A stretch of 64,000 bases of DNA, from assembly GCA_910587305.1 (NCBI GenBank), contig CAJUKV010000016.1:12591-76590 (forward strand). Reading direction: 5' to 3'. Under the pieces are notes generated by a model. That model was not told where the DNA came from. It did not search any database and saw nothing but the letters and a program-made list of their open reading frames with translations. Position 1 is the first letter of the stretch. Each line of letters begins with the position of its first letter. This DNA is from an uncultured Lachnospiraceae bacterium. Lineage in GTDB: Bacteria; Bacillota; Clostridia; Lachnospirales; Lachnospiraceae. Made by a program: the position numbers and the translations under genes. Below, piece by piece: positions 53,559-62,943 of the stretch.

Positions 53559-54509
53559 ATGATAGAGAAAGAGGAAAGTAAAGTGGCGGACATAGATCAG
53601 GTGACAGAGTCCATTTTGGAAAAAATAGACGGTGAAGGCTTTCGGCAGGAAGGGGCTTACAACCTGCGGTATAACGGATATTCTCTTTGCCATGGGGATA
53701 CCCGGAACATTAAAATAAAGCGGAAAGAGGACAGGCAGGGGATTGACGTTTATATAAGCGGCGAGACGAAGGGAGAGCAGGTGCATATTCCCGTGGTGGT
53801 GGCCGCTTCGGGAATAACCGATCAGGTGTACAACGATTTTTATATTGAGGAAGGCGCGCAGGTGACGATTGTAGCCGGGTGCGGTATCCATAACAGCGGA
53901 TGCAATGACAGCCGCCATGACGGGATTCATACCTTTCATGTGGGGCCGAATGCCAATGTGCGCTATGAGGAGAAACATTACGGCGAAGGGGAAGGAACCG
54001 GCGCCAGAATCTTAAATCCGGTGACGAAAATCATTATGGAAAAGGATTCTGTTTTTACCCTCGATACGGCTCAGATTAAGGGGGTGGATTCCACAAAGCG
54101 CGAAACGGAAGTGGTGATGGGAGAGGGAGCAAAGCTGTTTGTGATTGAAAAGCTTATGACCCATGACAGGCAAAGCGCGGTTTCCAACATGGACATTTAT
54201 TTAGACGGGGCCGGAAGCTCGGCGCAGATTACCTCCCGTTCCGTGGCCAGAGGGGAATCTTCTCAAATCTTTCATCCCAAAGCCATCGGAAACGCCTTAT
54301 GCCATGCGCATGTGCAGTGTGATTCCATCATTATGGACAAGGCGCAGGTTTGTTCTATCCCTGAAATTGATGCAAAGCATGTGGACGCCGCTATCATACA
54401 TGAGGCGGCTATCGGGAGAATTAACAGTGAACAGCTGGTGAAGCTTAATACCTTTGGCCTTAGCGAGGAGGAGGCGGAGGCCGTGATTATAGAGAATTTT
54501 CTGGCTTAG
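53559..54509 (+). CDS. SufB/SufD-like Fe-S scaffold protein
   Basis: A 316-residue beta-helix protein. VHIPVVVAASGITDQVYNDF, FYIEEGAQVTIVAGCGIHN, RHDGIHTFHVGPNANVRYEE and the C-terminal AAIGRINSEQLVKLNTFGLS are hallmarks of the SufBD fold. It is shorter than SufB (about 470) and lacks the long N-terminal domain. Cys and His in AGCGIHNSGCNDSRHDG could hold a nascent cluster. An alternative GTG start at 53584 would remove eight residues. It pairs with the upstream ABC ATPase. Confidence 0.88.
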   Translation: MIEKEESKVADIDQVTESILEKIDGEGFRQEGAYNLRYNGYSLCHGDTRNIKIKRKEDRQGIDVYISGETKGEQVHIPVVVAASGITDQVYNDFYIEEGAQVTIVAGCGIHNSGCNDSRHDGIHTFHVGPNANVRYEEKHYGEGEGTGARILNPVTKIIMEKDSVFTLDTAQIKGVDSTKRETEVVMGEGAKLFVIEKLMTHDRQSAVSNMDIYLDGAGSSAQITSRSVARGESSQIFHPKAIGNALCHAHVQCDSIIMDKAQVCSIPEIDAKHVDAAIIHEAAIGRINSEQLVKLNTFGLSEEEAEAVIIENFLA

Positions 54510-54612
54510 AAATCTGTTGATAAAAGGCGGATATCATTATCGGCGCTGTTAAGTACGGCAGCGGTTCATCTAAGAGCGCCGCTGCAAATATGACTATGGC
54601 AGGAGATATGAA

Positions 54613-56379
54613 ATGGGGAAATTACTTGTTTATTTAAAAGATTATAAAAAAGAAAGTGTGTTGGGGCCTCTGTTTAAATTATTGGAGGCCTCTTTCGAGC
54701 TTATCGTCCCTTTGGTGGTGGCCTCCATGATTGATGTGGGAATTGCAAATGGGGATAAGGGTTATATTATCAAAATGTGTCTGATTATGACGGCCTTTGG
54801 CCTGATTGGTTTAGTCTGCGCCGTGACGGCCCAATATTTTGCGGCCAGGGCGGCGGTGGGATTTGCCACAAGACTGCGGCATGAATTGTTTGCCCATATA
54901 CAGAGGCTTTCCTTTTCACAGATGGACAAGGAGGGGACTTCAACCTTAATTACAAGAATGACCAGCGATATCAACCAGGTGCAGTCGGGTGTGAATCTGG
55001 TGCTGCGTCTGTTTCTGCGCTCGCCTTTTATCGTGTTTGGGGCTATGATTATGGCTTTTACGGTAGACGTCAAGGCGGCGCTTATTTTTGTGGTGGTGAT
55101 TCCGGTTCTTTCGGTTATTGTTTTTGGCATTATGTTGATCAGCATTCCGCTCTTTAAGAAGGTTCAGGCCGGGTTGGACGGGGTGCTTGGAATTACCAGA
55201 GAGAATCTTACCGGCGTCAGGGTGATTCGCGCTTTTGGGGAAGAAGAAGGAGAAATTCATAAATTTGATACGGAGACAGACGCTTTAAAACGTATGCAAA
55301 TGTTTGCCGGCCGGATTTCCGCATTGATGAATCCTCTTACATACGTTGTGATTAACGGGGGATTGATTGTGCTTATTTATGTGGGGGCAGTGCGGGTGGA
55401 GGCCGGTATTTTAACCCAGGGGCAGGTGGTCGCGCTGGTAAATTATATGTCCCAGATACTGGTAGAGCTGGTGAAGCTGGCTAATTTGATTATCACGGTT
55501 ACCAAGGCGGTTGCCTGCGGAAACAGAATAGAAAGTATATTTGAAATTCAGGCCGGACTTAAGGAGGCGGACACCGTACACACTGCGCAGGGAGAGGACA
55601 AAAACCGGATAAAAGGCTCGGAAAAAGAAAGTGGTACGGTGGAATTCGATCATGTAAGCCTGCGGTACCATGCGGGAGGGGAAGAAGCCCTTACGGATAT
55701 TCATTTTAAGGCAAACAGAGGCGATACCATCGGTGTGATCGGCGGTACGGGTTCCGGCAAATCTTCCCTTGTGAATCTGATTCCCCGTTTTTATGATATC
55801 GAAAGAGGGAGCGTTAAAGTTGACGGCGTGGATGTGAGAGAGTACCCTCTTGCAAAGCTGCGGGATAAGATTGGCATTGTTATGCAAAAGGCGGTGCTTT
55901 TTGAGGGAACCATCCGGGAAAATCTGCTTTGGGGCAACGAAAACGCAAGCGAGGAGGAGCTGTGGGAAGCGTTGCGGACGGCCCAGGCGGAGGAATTCGT
56001 TTTGCAAAAAGAAAAAAAATTAGAGGAAAGGATAGAGCAGGAGGGACGGAATCTTTCGGGCGGCCAAAAACAAAGGCTTTCCATAGCAAGAGCTCTTGTG
56101 AAAAAGCCGGAAATCCTGATTCTTGACGACAGCGCGTCCGCCCTTGATTATGCCACGGACGCCGCCCTTCGCAAATCCATCAGGGAGATGCCGGGAGAAA
56201 CCACTGTTTTTATTGTATCCCAGAGAGCCTCTTCCCTGCTCCATGCGGACACCATCATTGTGTTAGACGATGGCAATGTGGCGGGAATGGGAACCCATCA
56301 GGAGCTGCTCAGGGACTGTCAGGTTTATCAGGAAATTTATTACAGCCAGTTTGAGAGAAAGGAGGGGGCAAAGGCATGA
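54613..56379 (+). CDS. ABC exporter half-transporter with degenerate ATPase site
   Basis: This 588-residue protein has six membrane helices in the first 310 residues (IVPLVVASMIDVGIA, IMTAFGLIGLVCAVTAQYF, AALIFVVVIPVLSVIVFG and others). The ATPase domain has Walker A GGTGSGKSSLVNLI and signature LSGGQKQRLSIARAL. Walker B is ILILDDSASALD, with Asp replacing the catalytic Glu, and the H-loop is VSQRASS, with Gln for His. These changes mark the non-hydrolysing half of a heterodimer. It overlaps the next half-transporter by 4 bp (ATGA). Substrates of such pairs include drugs and peptides. Confidence 0.94.
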   Translation: MGKLLVYLKDYKKESVLGPLFKLLEASFELIVPLVVASMIDVGIANGDKGYIIKMCLIMTAFGLIGLVCAVTAQYFAARAAVGFATRLRHELFAHIQRLSFSQMDKEGTSTLITRMTSDINQVQSGVNLVLRLFLRSPFIVFGAMIMAFTVDVKAALIFVVVIPVLSVIVFGIMLISIPLFKKVQAGLDGVLGITRENLTGVRVIRAFGEEEGEIHKFDTETDALKRMQMFAGRISALMNPLTYVVINGGLIVLIYVGAVRVEAGILTQGQVVALVNYMSQILVELVKLANLIITVTKAVACGNRIESIFEIQAGLKEADTVHTAQGEDKNRIKGSEKESGTVEFDHVSLRYHAGGEEALTDIHFKANRGDTIGVIGGTGSGKSSLVNLIPRFYDIERGSVKVDGVDVREYPLAKLRDKIGIVMQKAVLFEGTIRENLLWGNENASEEELWEALRTAQAEEFVLQKEKKLEERIEQEGRNLSGGQKQRLSIARALVKKPEILILDDSASALDYATDAALRKSIREMPGETTVFIVSQRASSLLHADTIIVLDDGNVAGMGTHQELLRDCQVYQEIYYSQFERKEGAKA

Positions 56380-58163
56380 AAGGGGATAAGAAAAATACCA
56401 GGCAGAAGGAAACCCTGATAAAAGTGTTAAGATACATTAAGCCGTATGGATTTTTGATGGCCCTTACCATCCTGATGGCTGTTATTTCCGTGGTGCTCAC
56501 CCTGTATCTGCCCATTTTGACAGGGGATGCGGTGGACAGAATCGCCTATATTTTTGACCCGTCGGAGCTGAACGTAGATACGGCTATGATTTGGGCGGGG
56601 TTATTCGGGATATTAAAGAAAATGGCGGTGGTAGTTGCGCTTACGGCAGTTGCACAGTGGGTTATGAATATCTGCAATAACCAGATTGTATATAACATTA
56701 TTCAGGATATCAGGAAAAAGGCGTTTCGGAGAATAGAAGAGCTTCCTCTTAAATATTTGGACGCCCATGCCCATGGGGATATTGTGAGCAGGGTGGTGGC
56801 GGATGTGGATCAGTTTGCGGACGGCCTTTTGATTGGATTTACCCAGCTGTTTACAGGGGTGGTTACAATTTTAGGGACGCTGGGATTCATGCTTTCGGTG
56901 AATGTGGGAATCACTGCCGTGGTGGTGATAATTACACCGGTGTCCTTATTTGTCGCAAGTTTTATTGCAAAGAAAACTTTCAGTATGTTTAAGCTGCAGT
57001 CGGAGACCAGAGGGGAACAGACTGCGCTGATCAATGAAATGATTGGAAACCAGAAGGTGGTGCAGTCCTTTAACCGGGAGGGGAAAACCTTAGAGAGATT
57101 CGACGAAATCAATGACAGGCTGGAAAAATGTTCCCTACGGGCAATCTTCTTTTCTTCCCTGACCAACCCCTGTACCCGTTTTGTAAACAGTGTGGTGTAT
57201 ACGGGCGTAGGACTTACCGGCGCGTTTGCAGTGCTTGGCAGGGGGCTTAGCGTTGGACAGCTTACCTGCTTTCTCTCCTATGCCAATCAGTATACCAAGC
57301 CGTTTAACGAAATATCGGGGGTAATTACGGAGCTTCAAAATGCCCTTGCCTGCGCGGCCAGAATCTTTGAGCTGATTGAGGAGGAGGCCCAGGAGCCGGA
57401 CAGCGCGGACGCCGTAGTGCTTACGGACGTGAAGGGAGAAGTGGGGATTAAGGATGTTTCTTTTTCTTATGTGCCTGGTAAAAGGCTGATTGAAAACTTA
57501 AACTTAAATGTAAACCCGGGGCAGAGAATTGCGATTGTAGGGCCTACGGGCTGTGGAAAGACCACAATTATCAATCTCCTGATGAGGTTTTACGATGTGG
57601 ATGCAGGCAGTATTTCGGTGGATGGTAACGGTATCAGGAATATTACGCGAAAATCTTTGAGGACCTCCTACGGCATGGTGCTGCAGGATACCTGGTTAAA
57701 GCGGGGAACTATCTGGGACAATATTGTGGTGGGAAAGCCTGACGCCACAAGGGAGGAAGTGGTAGCGGCCGCCAAGGCTTCCCATGCCCACAGTTTTATT
57801 AAGAGGCTGCCCAATGGGTATGACACGGTAATCGGGGAAGACGGCGGAAGCCTGTCCGGGGGACAAAAGCAGCTTCTTTGTATTACCAGAGTAATGCTCA
57901 GCCTGCCGCCTATGCTGATATTGGATGAGGCTACGTCTTCCATTGATACCAGAACGGAGATTAAGATTCAGAAAGCGTTTGCAACCATGATGGAGGGGAG
58001 AACCAGTTTTATCGTAGCCCACAGATTGTCAACCATCCAAAATGCGGACGTGATACTGGTTATGAAGGACGGGCATATTATTGAGCAGGGAAATCATCAG
58101 GAGCTGCTTGCGAAAAAGGGATTTTATGCACAGCTGTATAACAGTCAATTTGCGATTGCATAG
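56376..58163 (+). CDS. ABC exporter half-transporter with canonical ATPase site
   Basis: A 595-residue partner of the preceding gene, with six membrane helices, including FLMALTILMAVISVVLTLYL and GITAVVVIITPVSLFVASFI. Its ATPase domain is complete: Walker A VGPTGCGKTTIINLL, signature LSGGQKQLLCITRVML, Walker B ILDEATSSID with the catalytic Glu, and H-loop VAHRLST. The asymmetry with its partner matches heterodimeric exporters such as the LmrCD/TM287-288 class. Start ATG overlaps the upstream stop. Substrate unknown. Confidence 0.95.
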   Translation: MKGDKKNTRQKETLIKVLRYIKPYGFLMALTILMAVISVVLTLYLPILTGDAVDRIAYIFDPSELNVDTAMIWAGLFGILKKMAVVVALTAVAQWVMNICNNQIVYNIIQDIRKKAFRRIEELPLKYLDAHAHGDIVSRVVADVDQFADGLLIGFTQLFTGVVTILGTLGFMLSVNVGITAVVVIITPVSLFVASFIAKKTFSMFKLQSETRGEQTALINEMIGNQKVVQSFNREGKTLERFDEINDRLEKCSLRAIFFSSLTNPCTRFVNSVVYTGVGLTGAFAVLGRGLSVGQLTCFLSYANQYTKPFNEISGVITELQNALACAARIFELIEEEAQEPDSADAVVLTDVKGEVGIKDVSFSYVPGKRLIENLNLNVNPGQRIAIVGPTGCGKTTIINLLMRFYDVDAGSISVDGNGIRNITRKSLRTSYGMVLQDTWLKRGTIWDNIVVGKPDATREEVVAAAKASHAHSFIKRLPNGYDTVIGEDGGSLSGGQKQLLCITRVMLSLPPMLILDEATSSIDTRTEIKIQKAFATMMEGRTSFIVAHRLSTIQNADVILVMKDGHIIEQGNHQELLAKKGFYAQLYNSQFAIA

Positions 58164-58205
58164 TAATTGAACATAATGAAGATGAAAATGAAGGAGTTAA
58201 AAAGT

Positions 58206-58508
58206 ATGGTAAAACACATTATTTTATGGCAGATTAAGGATAAATTTTCAGAAGAGGAAAAGACAAGGATAAAGGAGGATGTAAAGGAAGGGCTTGAAGG
58301 TCTTGCAGGGCAGATTTCGGGACTTCTAAAAATTCATGTACAGACGGAATATTTAGCGTCCTCCAATGCGGATATGATGTTGTATTCGGAATTTACGGAC
58401 GAAGAGGCGCTTAAGGCCTACGCGGTTCATCCGCTGCATGTGGCGGTGGCGGACGGCAAGGTCAGGCCCTTTGTAAAGAGCAGGGTTTGTATGGATTATG
58501 AGGTTTAG
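58206..58508 (+). CDS. Dabb-domain (stress-responsive A/B barrel) protein
   Basis: A 100-residue ferredoxin-like dimeric barrel. AAGGAG before ATG 58206 gives MVKHIILWQIKDKFSEEEK, then DMMLYSEFTDEEALKAYAVH, PLHVAVADGKVRPFVKSRVC and a terminal strand. These are the standard Dabb motifs, including the conserved HP pair before HV. Its length is normal for the family. The biochemical role of bacterial single-domain Dabb proteins is mostly unknown. It sits 43 bases after the exporter pair and 90 before the glycerate kinase gene. Confidence 0.9.
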   Translation: MVKHIILWQIKDKFSEEEKTRIKEDVKEGLEGLAGQISGLLKIHVQTEYLASSNADMMLYSEFTDEEALKAYAVHPLHVAVADGKVRPFVKSRVCMDYEV

Positions 58509-58598
58509 AGGTTTTGAGTGGGACTTAAAAGTACCTGACAGAGAGAAATGGCTGCGGCGAAGGCCGAAAATTTGATAAAGCAGTTTTTTAGAGGATAA

Positions 58599-59840
58599 AT
58601 GATGCGAACGGATGCTTATAAGATAATTGAAAAAACAATTGCCGATTGTATGCCGGAGCGGGCGGTTCAAAATGCGCTTAAAAACCTTAACCTTGAGGGA
58701 AAGGTCTATGTGGCGGCGATTGGAAAAGCCGCGTGGGCAATGGCAGTGGCGGCCGTGGATTTTTTGAAAGACCGGGTGGAAAAAGGCGTTATTGTGACCA
58801 AGTATGCGCATGCGAAGGGAAGGCCTGACAGATTTGAAATCGTAGAAGCAGGGCATCCGACGCCTGACGATAATTCTGTTTTGGGTGCGCAAAAGGTGAT
58901 AAATCTGCTTGAGCAGGCGGGAGGGGAGGATACGGTTCTTTTTCTGCTTTCCGGCGGCGGTTCTTCTTTAGTGGAGGCGCCTGCGGAAGGGCTTTCGCTG
59001 TCGGATATCCGGGAAATGACAAAGCAATTGCTCTTTTGCGGGGCCGGAATTACGGAGATGAATGTAATCAGGAAGAAACTCTCCGCCATAAAGGGAGGGA
59101 AACTTATGGGGCATATTCATGGCGCAAAAGCTTACGCAATCATTCTTTCCGATATTATCGGCGAACACGAGGATATGATTGCCTCGGGCCTGACATACCC
59201 CGACACTTCAACGGCGGAGGATGCAAGGCAGATTCTTGAAAGGTATAAGCTGAAAACAGATGAAAAGATAGAAAAGGTTTTGTCAGACAGCAAGCCGTGG
59301 GAGACAGTATGCGTTGAAAATCATGTGGTTGGAAGCGTTGCGGAGCTTTGCCAGGCAGCGGCCCGTCATGCGAAGGAACTGGGATATGAGCCTCATATTC
59401 TTACAGCTTCCCTGCAGTGCGAGGCGAAAGAGGCAGGGAGGTGGATAACCTCCAAAGAGAACAGGAATTATGATGGTTCTTTTGCGGTTATTGCAGGCGG
59501 TGAAACTGTGGTGAAGGTAACGGGTAATGGCAAAGGCGGCCGTAATCAGGAACTGGCGCTTTCCGCCGCCAGAGAATTGGAAGGGGAAAAGGGAGTACTG
59601 CTTTTTTCCCTGGGTTCGGATGGAACGGACGGCCCTACGGATGCGGCGGGGGGTATTGTGGATGGTGAAACCATAAGTAAGCTGGAAGAAATGGGCATCG
59701 ACGTGGAAGAAGCGCTGTTAAATAACGATTCTTATCATGCCCTTGAAAAAGTTGACGGATTGATTGTGACCGGGCCCACGGGAACGAATGTAAATGATGT
59801 GACTGTGCTTTTATGCAGAGGAAATCATGCAATAAATTAG
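58599..59840 (+). CDS. Glycerate 2-kinase (DUF4147/MOFRL family)
   Basis: A 413-residue cytoplasmic kinase of glycerate. VYVAAIGKAAWAMAVAAVDF, EAGHPTPDDNSVLGA and LFLLSGGGSSLVEAPAEGLS form the N-terminal DUF4147 domain. SDIIGEHEDMIASGLTYPD follows. The C-terminal MOFRL domain has GKGGRNQELALSAA and SDGTDGPTDAAGGIVDG, which give the family its name. Either ATG at 58599 or 58602 can start it; GAGG is 4 or 7 bases away. It converts glycerate to 2-phosphoglycerate. No other glycerate or glyoxylate genes are adjacent. Confidence 0.94.
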   Translation: MMRTDAYKIIEKTIADCMPERAVQNALKNLNLEGKVYVAAIGKAAWAMAVAAVDFLKDRVEKGVIVTKYAHAKGRPDRFEIVEAGHPTPDDNSVLGAQKVINLLEQAGGEDTVLFLLSGGGSSLVEAPAEGLSLSDIREMTKQLLFCGAGITEMNVIRKKLSAIKGGKLMGHIHGAKAYAIILSDIIGEHEDMIASGLTYPDTSTAEDARQILERYKLKTDEKIEKVLSDSKPWETVCVENHVVGSVAELCQAAARHAKELGYEPHILTASLQCEAKEAGRWITSKENRNYDGSFAVIAGGETVVKVTGNGKGGRNQELALSAARELEGEKGVLLFSLGSDGTDGPTDAAGGIVDGETISKLEEMGIDVEEALLNNDSYHALEKVDGLIVTGPTGTNVNDVTVLLCRGNHAIN

Positions 59841-59871
59841 CATCTGTTTGATAAAAGAACCAAAAAATAAT

Positions 59872-59919
59872 CCGTACTATTTGACCTTAAGATAACAAAA
59901 CACGAGTCTGATAGTACGG
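59872..59919. terminator. Hairpin after the glycerate kinase gene
   Basis: CCGTACTAT and ATAGTACGG, perfect 9-bp arms around a 30-base loop, 32 bases past the stop. AAAAGAAT follows. It may terminate or be a boundary repeat; the long loop makes termination uncertain. Confidence 0.4.
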
Positions 59920-59986
59920 AAAAGAATACGGTTTCCTGTGGGAGAAATCAGTGTAATCTTACACTTCATTTGCCACTTCTTAAACC

Positions 59987-60112
59987 AACTGCGAACTACT
60001 GCGAATTTACTGCGAACTCTTTTTCCCAGGCTTCATTCATTATATCGCCCTAAAAATCATATATTGACGATTTTTACCTTATTTTAACTGCGAACTACTG
60101 CGAATTTACTGC
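59987..60112. repeat. Duplicated 27-bp unit built of ACTGCGAA repeats
   Basis: The same 27 bases, opening AACTGCGAACTACTGCGAAT, occur at 59987-60013 and 60086-60112, 99 bases apart. Each unit is itself ACTGCGAA repeated with an 11-base period (10 and 11). The first copy continues with a third complete ACTGCGAA; in the second it decays to ACTGCAAA. They abut the 3' end of the AlbA_2 gene. They look like tandem protein-binding sites. Confidence 0.7.
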
Positions 60113-60125
60113 AAATTATAACGAA

Positions 60126-61586
60126 CTATATATTCAGCGAATATGTCAATGCCGGATCATGCTTGTTACTATTCATCTTTATTACTCCAATTTGCAACAA
60201 GTGACTGAGCTTTTTATTAATAGTCCTTCTCGTTTTACTTACCATCACAGATAACTCAGTAGCGGTAATACAGCTTCTACTCCCCATAATTGTTACAATG
60301 TCCTTTTCAACTGTATCCAACTTATCCCAATATTCCGCCATTTTCTTTTCAGCAGTTTCAGTTTGCCTTGCCGTTCTTGCAATAATATTGTTCCTCAAAA
60401 CCAGTTTTACCGTCTGTCCACCTGGCTCCGAATACTCCGGCGCTTCAAGAAAATAGCTTTCCATATCTGAATAGATACGTTTTACGCCTTCATTCAGTTC
60501 TTTCACTATGCCAAAATCCGCCAATACACGAGCCATGCGAGGATTTCTCGAAAAATTTGTAGTTCTGATATTGTCAACAGTCACAATATTAGGCAATTTG
60601 CCAGGACTTTCAATTTCCAATCTGTCATCATACATCGTGACCTTGATGTATTTCCCTTCCATTGCATATTCACGATGGGCAACAGCATTTACAATGCCTT
60701 CCGCCCATGCAAACGGCGGATACTCTCCCACGGTTTTAAAAATACCTGTTTCTGAATCTAACGAAGTAAACTCTCTTAATTGTGCGGCAATAAACCTTTT
60801 TGCTTCCTCTACGATTTTTAGTATCGGATATTCAATATTGGTATCTTTAATAATATTCATCTGAGTACCAACGCCCGCTGATGTTCCGTCATAACGTATA
60901 AAACGAATCCTGCAATTTGGATAAAACTGATATACATTCTTCGCAAATAATAATACGGCCGCATTTGTCAAATACTTTCTCCCATTCTGCTCTTTATAAA
61001 AACCTCTTGAAGATAGTAATTGCTCTGTTGAAATATCCGAACTTCCAAGAATATCTTTATATTGTTTGATTAATCCCTCATCCAGCTCAGAAATCTTTAC
61101 ATCTTGATTCAGTTCATCCTCATAATGTCTGGCTCCTTTGCTATACTCTAACTTTCGTAAATCATCGCCCTTTAACTCTCGTTTCCTGTCACCAATACGC
61201 AAAAATACTGAGCCATTAGAAGTGCTGATTACTCTGTCGACACTTGGATATATATGCAGCAACAACAGTCGGTCCGTCTGTCCTTTCGCATTTTCTATAT
61301 CAAGAAATTCTTCTTGGTATTCCGGTGTTGGATTGCAGCAGTCCATCGGTGCATTAATGAAATTGTTGATTTTCTCAGCCCCTACGGCATTGATTCCTTC
61401 CAATCGGCGTGTTTTATCACTGATACCAAATACTATTGTTCCTCCATCTGCATTTGCATATGCAGATATCTCATCAGCAATATCCGAGGGTTTTAATTGT
61501 GCGGATTTTCGATCGAAAATTTTATTTTCATCCTCATGAACCATATAATCTAATGTAAGAACGGGATTTATTGAAGATTTTATCAT
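60126..61586 (-). CDS. AlbA_2 (Schlafen-type) ATP-binding regulator
   Basis: A 486-residue protein. The AlbA_2 domain is at the N-terminus (HEDENKIFDRKSAQLKPSD, ISAYANADGGTIVFGISDK). A central ATPase-like region (EGIVNAVAHREYAMEGKYIK, MYDDRLEIESPGKLPNIV, NFSRNPRMARVLADFGIVKE) follows, then a winged helix (CITATELSVMVSKTRRTIN, KKLSHLLQIGVIKMN). It shares this architecture with the 441-residue protein at 19.8-21.2 kb but is not a close copy. AGGAAG precedes the ATG. AT-rich codons contrast with the flanking genes, so it was probably acquired. The tandem ACTGCGAA sites beyond its 3' end may be related to it. Confidence 0.88.
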   Translation of the reverse strand: MIKSSINPVLTLDYMVHEDENKIFDRKSAQLKPSDIADEISAYANADGGTIVFGISDKTRRLEGINAVGAEKINNFINAPMDCCNPTPEYQEEFLDIENAKGQTDRLLLLHIYPSVDRVISTSNGSVFLRIGDRKRELKGDDLRKLEYSKGARHYEDELNQDVKISELDEGLIKQYKDILGSSDISTEQLLSSRGFYKEQNGRKYLTNAAVLLFAKNVYQFYPNCRIRFIRYDGTSAGVGTQMNIIKDTNIEYPILKIVEEAKRFIAAQLREFTSLDSETGIFKTVGEYPPFAWAEGIVNAVAHREYAMEGKYIKVTMYDDRLEIESPGKLPNIVTVDNIRTTNFSRNPRMARVLADFGIVKELNEGVKRIYSDMESYFLEAPEYSEPGGQTVKLVLRNNIIARTARQTETAEKKMAEYWDKLDTVEKDIVTIMGSRSCITATELSVMVSKTRRTINKKLSHLLQIGVIKMNSNKHDPALTYSLNI

Positions 61587-61697
61587 ATATTAACTTCCTT
61601 TAAATAGTTTTTAGGTCATCTTTACATTCTTCTACATTATATTTATATTTACGGAGGACTACCTGTGCCATTAAACGGTATAAAGTAATTGGCTAAT

Positions 61698-61741
61698 AAA
61701 CTGTCACAAAATATTTTCTATAAGTTATTTCGTGACAGTTT
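61698..61741 (-). terminator. Hairpin at the end of the SGNH esterase gene
   Basis: AAACTGTCAC and GTGACAGTTT are perfect complements around a 24-base loop. The stem includes the esterase stop codon region. It probably ends the minus-strand esterase transcript. Confidence 0.55.
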
Positions 61742-62858
61742 CTAATAATGTTTTCAAGTATTCCGTAAGTATCTTTGCGGCCTGCTCGTGGGCTTTTGGG
61801 CCAGGATGACATCTGGAGCCCACAGTTTCATCGGTAGTAGCAGGGAGCTGCAGGAAGGAAACTTTCTTATCCTTTGACTGTCTGCCATACTCGCCGATGG
61901 CTTCCACAATGGGCAGCGTCAATTCATAGCCTGCCATTCCGTAGGCCCATATGATGAAAGAATTGGGGTTGTTTCTGCGGATAAAGGCAAGAAAATGTAT
62001 GATGGCCTGCTTAAGACGTTCAAGGTCTGAGGGATCATAAGAGCCATCCGGAAGCAGATGCTGTTTAAAGGTTTCGCCGGTTACAGGGTCATGCCACGCC
62101 GGTTGATGAAAGGCGCTGGAATCATTTGTCCCCAGGTTAATAATGATGGCATCCGGCTGCCAGGAGGAAAAAGAATAGGGCTTTAAAGCGCCTAACTTCT
62201 CATTGGCTTCCCCTTTTAAAAGCCCACAAATTTTTTCATAGCAGGAGGGAAGGTTTTCGTAGGGCTTATTATCCCAGCTGCAAAATACACCCCAGCCGCC
62301 CTGAGAGAGCAGGCGGTAATCCGCATCTATGGCTTCCGAAACCATCACGGCGTAATTCTTACTGGAGCTCATAAACATGGGCAGCCCGTCTTCCTCTTTT
62401 TTGGCCCCGTAGGTTCCCTCCCCGGAGGTAATGCTGTCGCCCACAAACTCAAGCTTGTAGGTTCTGTCGGGAACAGGGAAAAAGGTGCCGTCCGAATAGA
62501 AACCATGGACAAGCAGATGATTGCCGTCGTCTTCGCTCATTGCCTGTAATTCCCGGAAGAACCGGACGTTTTTTATCGACTCCTTGCTCATATTGCGAAA
62601 CAGACATAGCTTATAACGCCCTGCCATAAGCATCTGCCTGCTGACGAAAGCGCCGTTTAAGGAACAGCCTGCCCAAGGCTCAAGAAAATCAAAGTCAACC
62701 TCAAGGTCAATCCAAAGCTCGGAACCGGTAACATTGACTTCCACCGCGCTCCCGTTCCAGAATAAGGGGAGTGGGTTTTGGGTTTCGTCCGTTCGGCCAT
62801 GGATTTTGCAGTTTATTTCCTGTATAGAGTAGTATTTCAGGTTTTTGTTCTCGATCAT
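61725..62858 (-). CDS. SGNH/GDSL esterase, carbohydrate esterase family 2-like
   Basis: A 377-residue enzyme. The start ATG 62858 has GGAG seven bases upstream; an earlier in-frame ATG at 62870 overlaps that site. The first 120 residues are beta-rich, like the N-terminal domain of CE2 acetyl esterases. The SGNH hydrolase follows: KLEFVGDSITSGEGTYG (Ser), GGWGVF (Gly), IINLGTNDSS (Asn) and GSRCHPGPKAHEQAA (His). No signal peptide, so it probably deacetylates imported oligosaccharides. Confidence 0.88.
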   Translation of the reverse strand: MIENKNLKYYSIQEINCKIHGRTDETQNPLPLFWNGSAVEVNVTGSELWIDLEVDFDFLEPWAGCSLNGAFVSRQMLMAGRYKLCLFRNMSKESIKNVRFFRELQAMSEDDGNHLLVHGFYSDGTFFPVPDRTYKLEFVGDSITSGEGTYGAKKEEDGLPMFMSSSKNYAVMVSEAIDADYRLLSQGGWGVFCSWDNKPYENLPSCYEKICGLLKGEANEKLGALKPYSFSSWQPDAIIINLGTNDSSAFHQPAWHDPVTGETFKQHLLPDGSYDPSDLERLKQAIIHFLAFIRRNNPNSFIIWAYGMAGYELTLPIVEAIGEYGRQSKDKKVSFLQLPATTDETVGSRCHPGPKAHEQAAKILTEYLKTLLETVTK

Positions 62859-62943
62859 CGTAATCTCCATTTCTGCGAGTTGAACTTGGGCTTTCTTTGG
62901 TTTGCGCGTAAATTTACATATTTTCGAGTTTTGCTTTCACCGG

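Noticed and set aside
59987..60117. ACTGCGAA repeats considered as CRISPR
   Set aside because: Units are 8 bp with 10-11 bp period, far too short, and no spacers exist.
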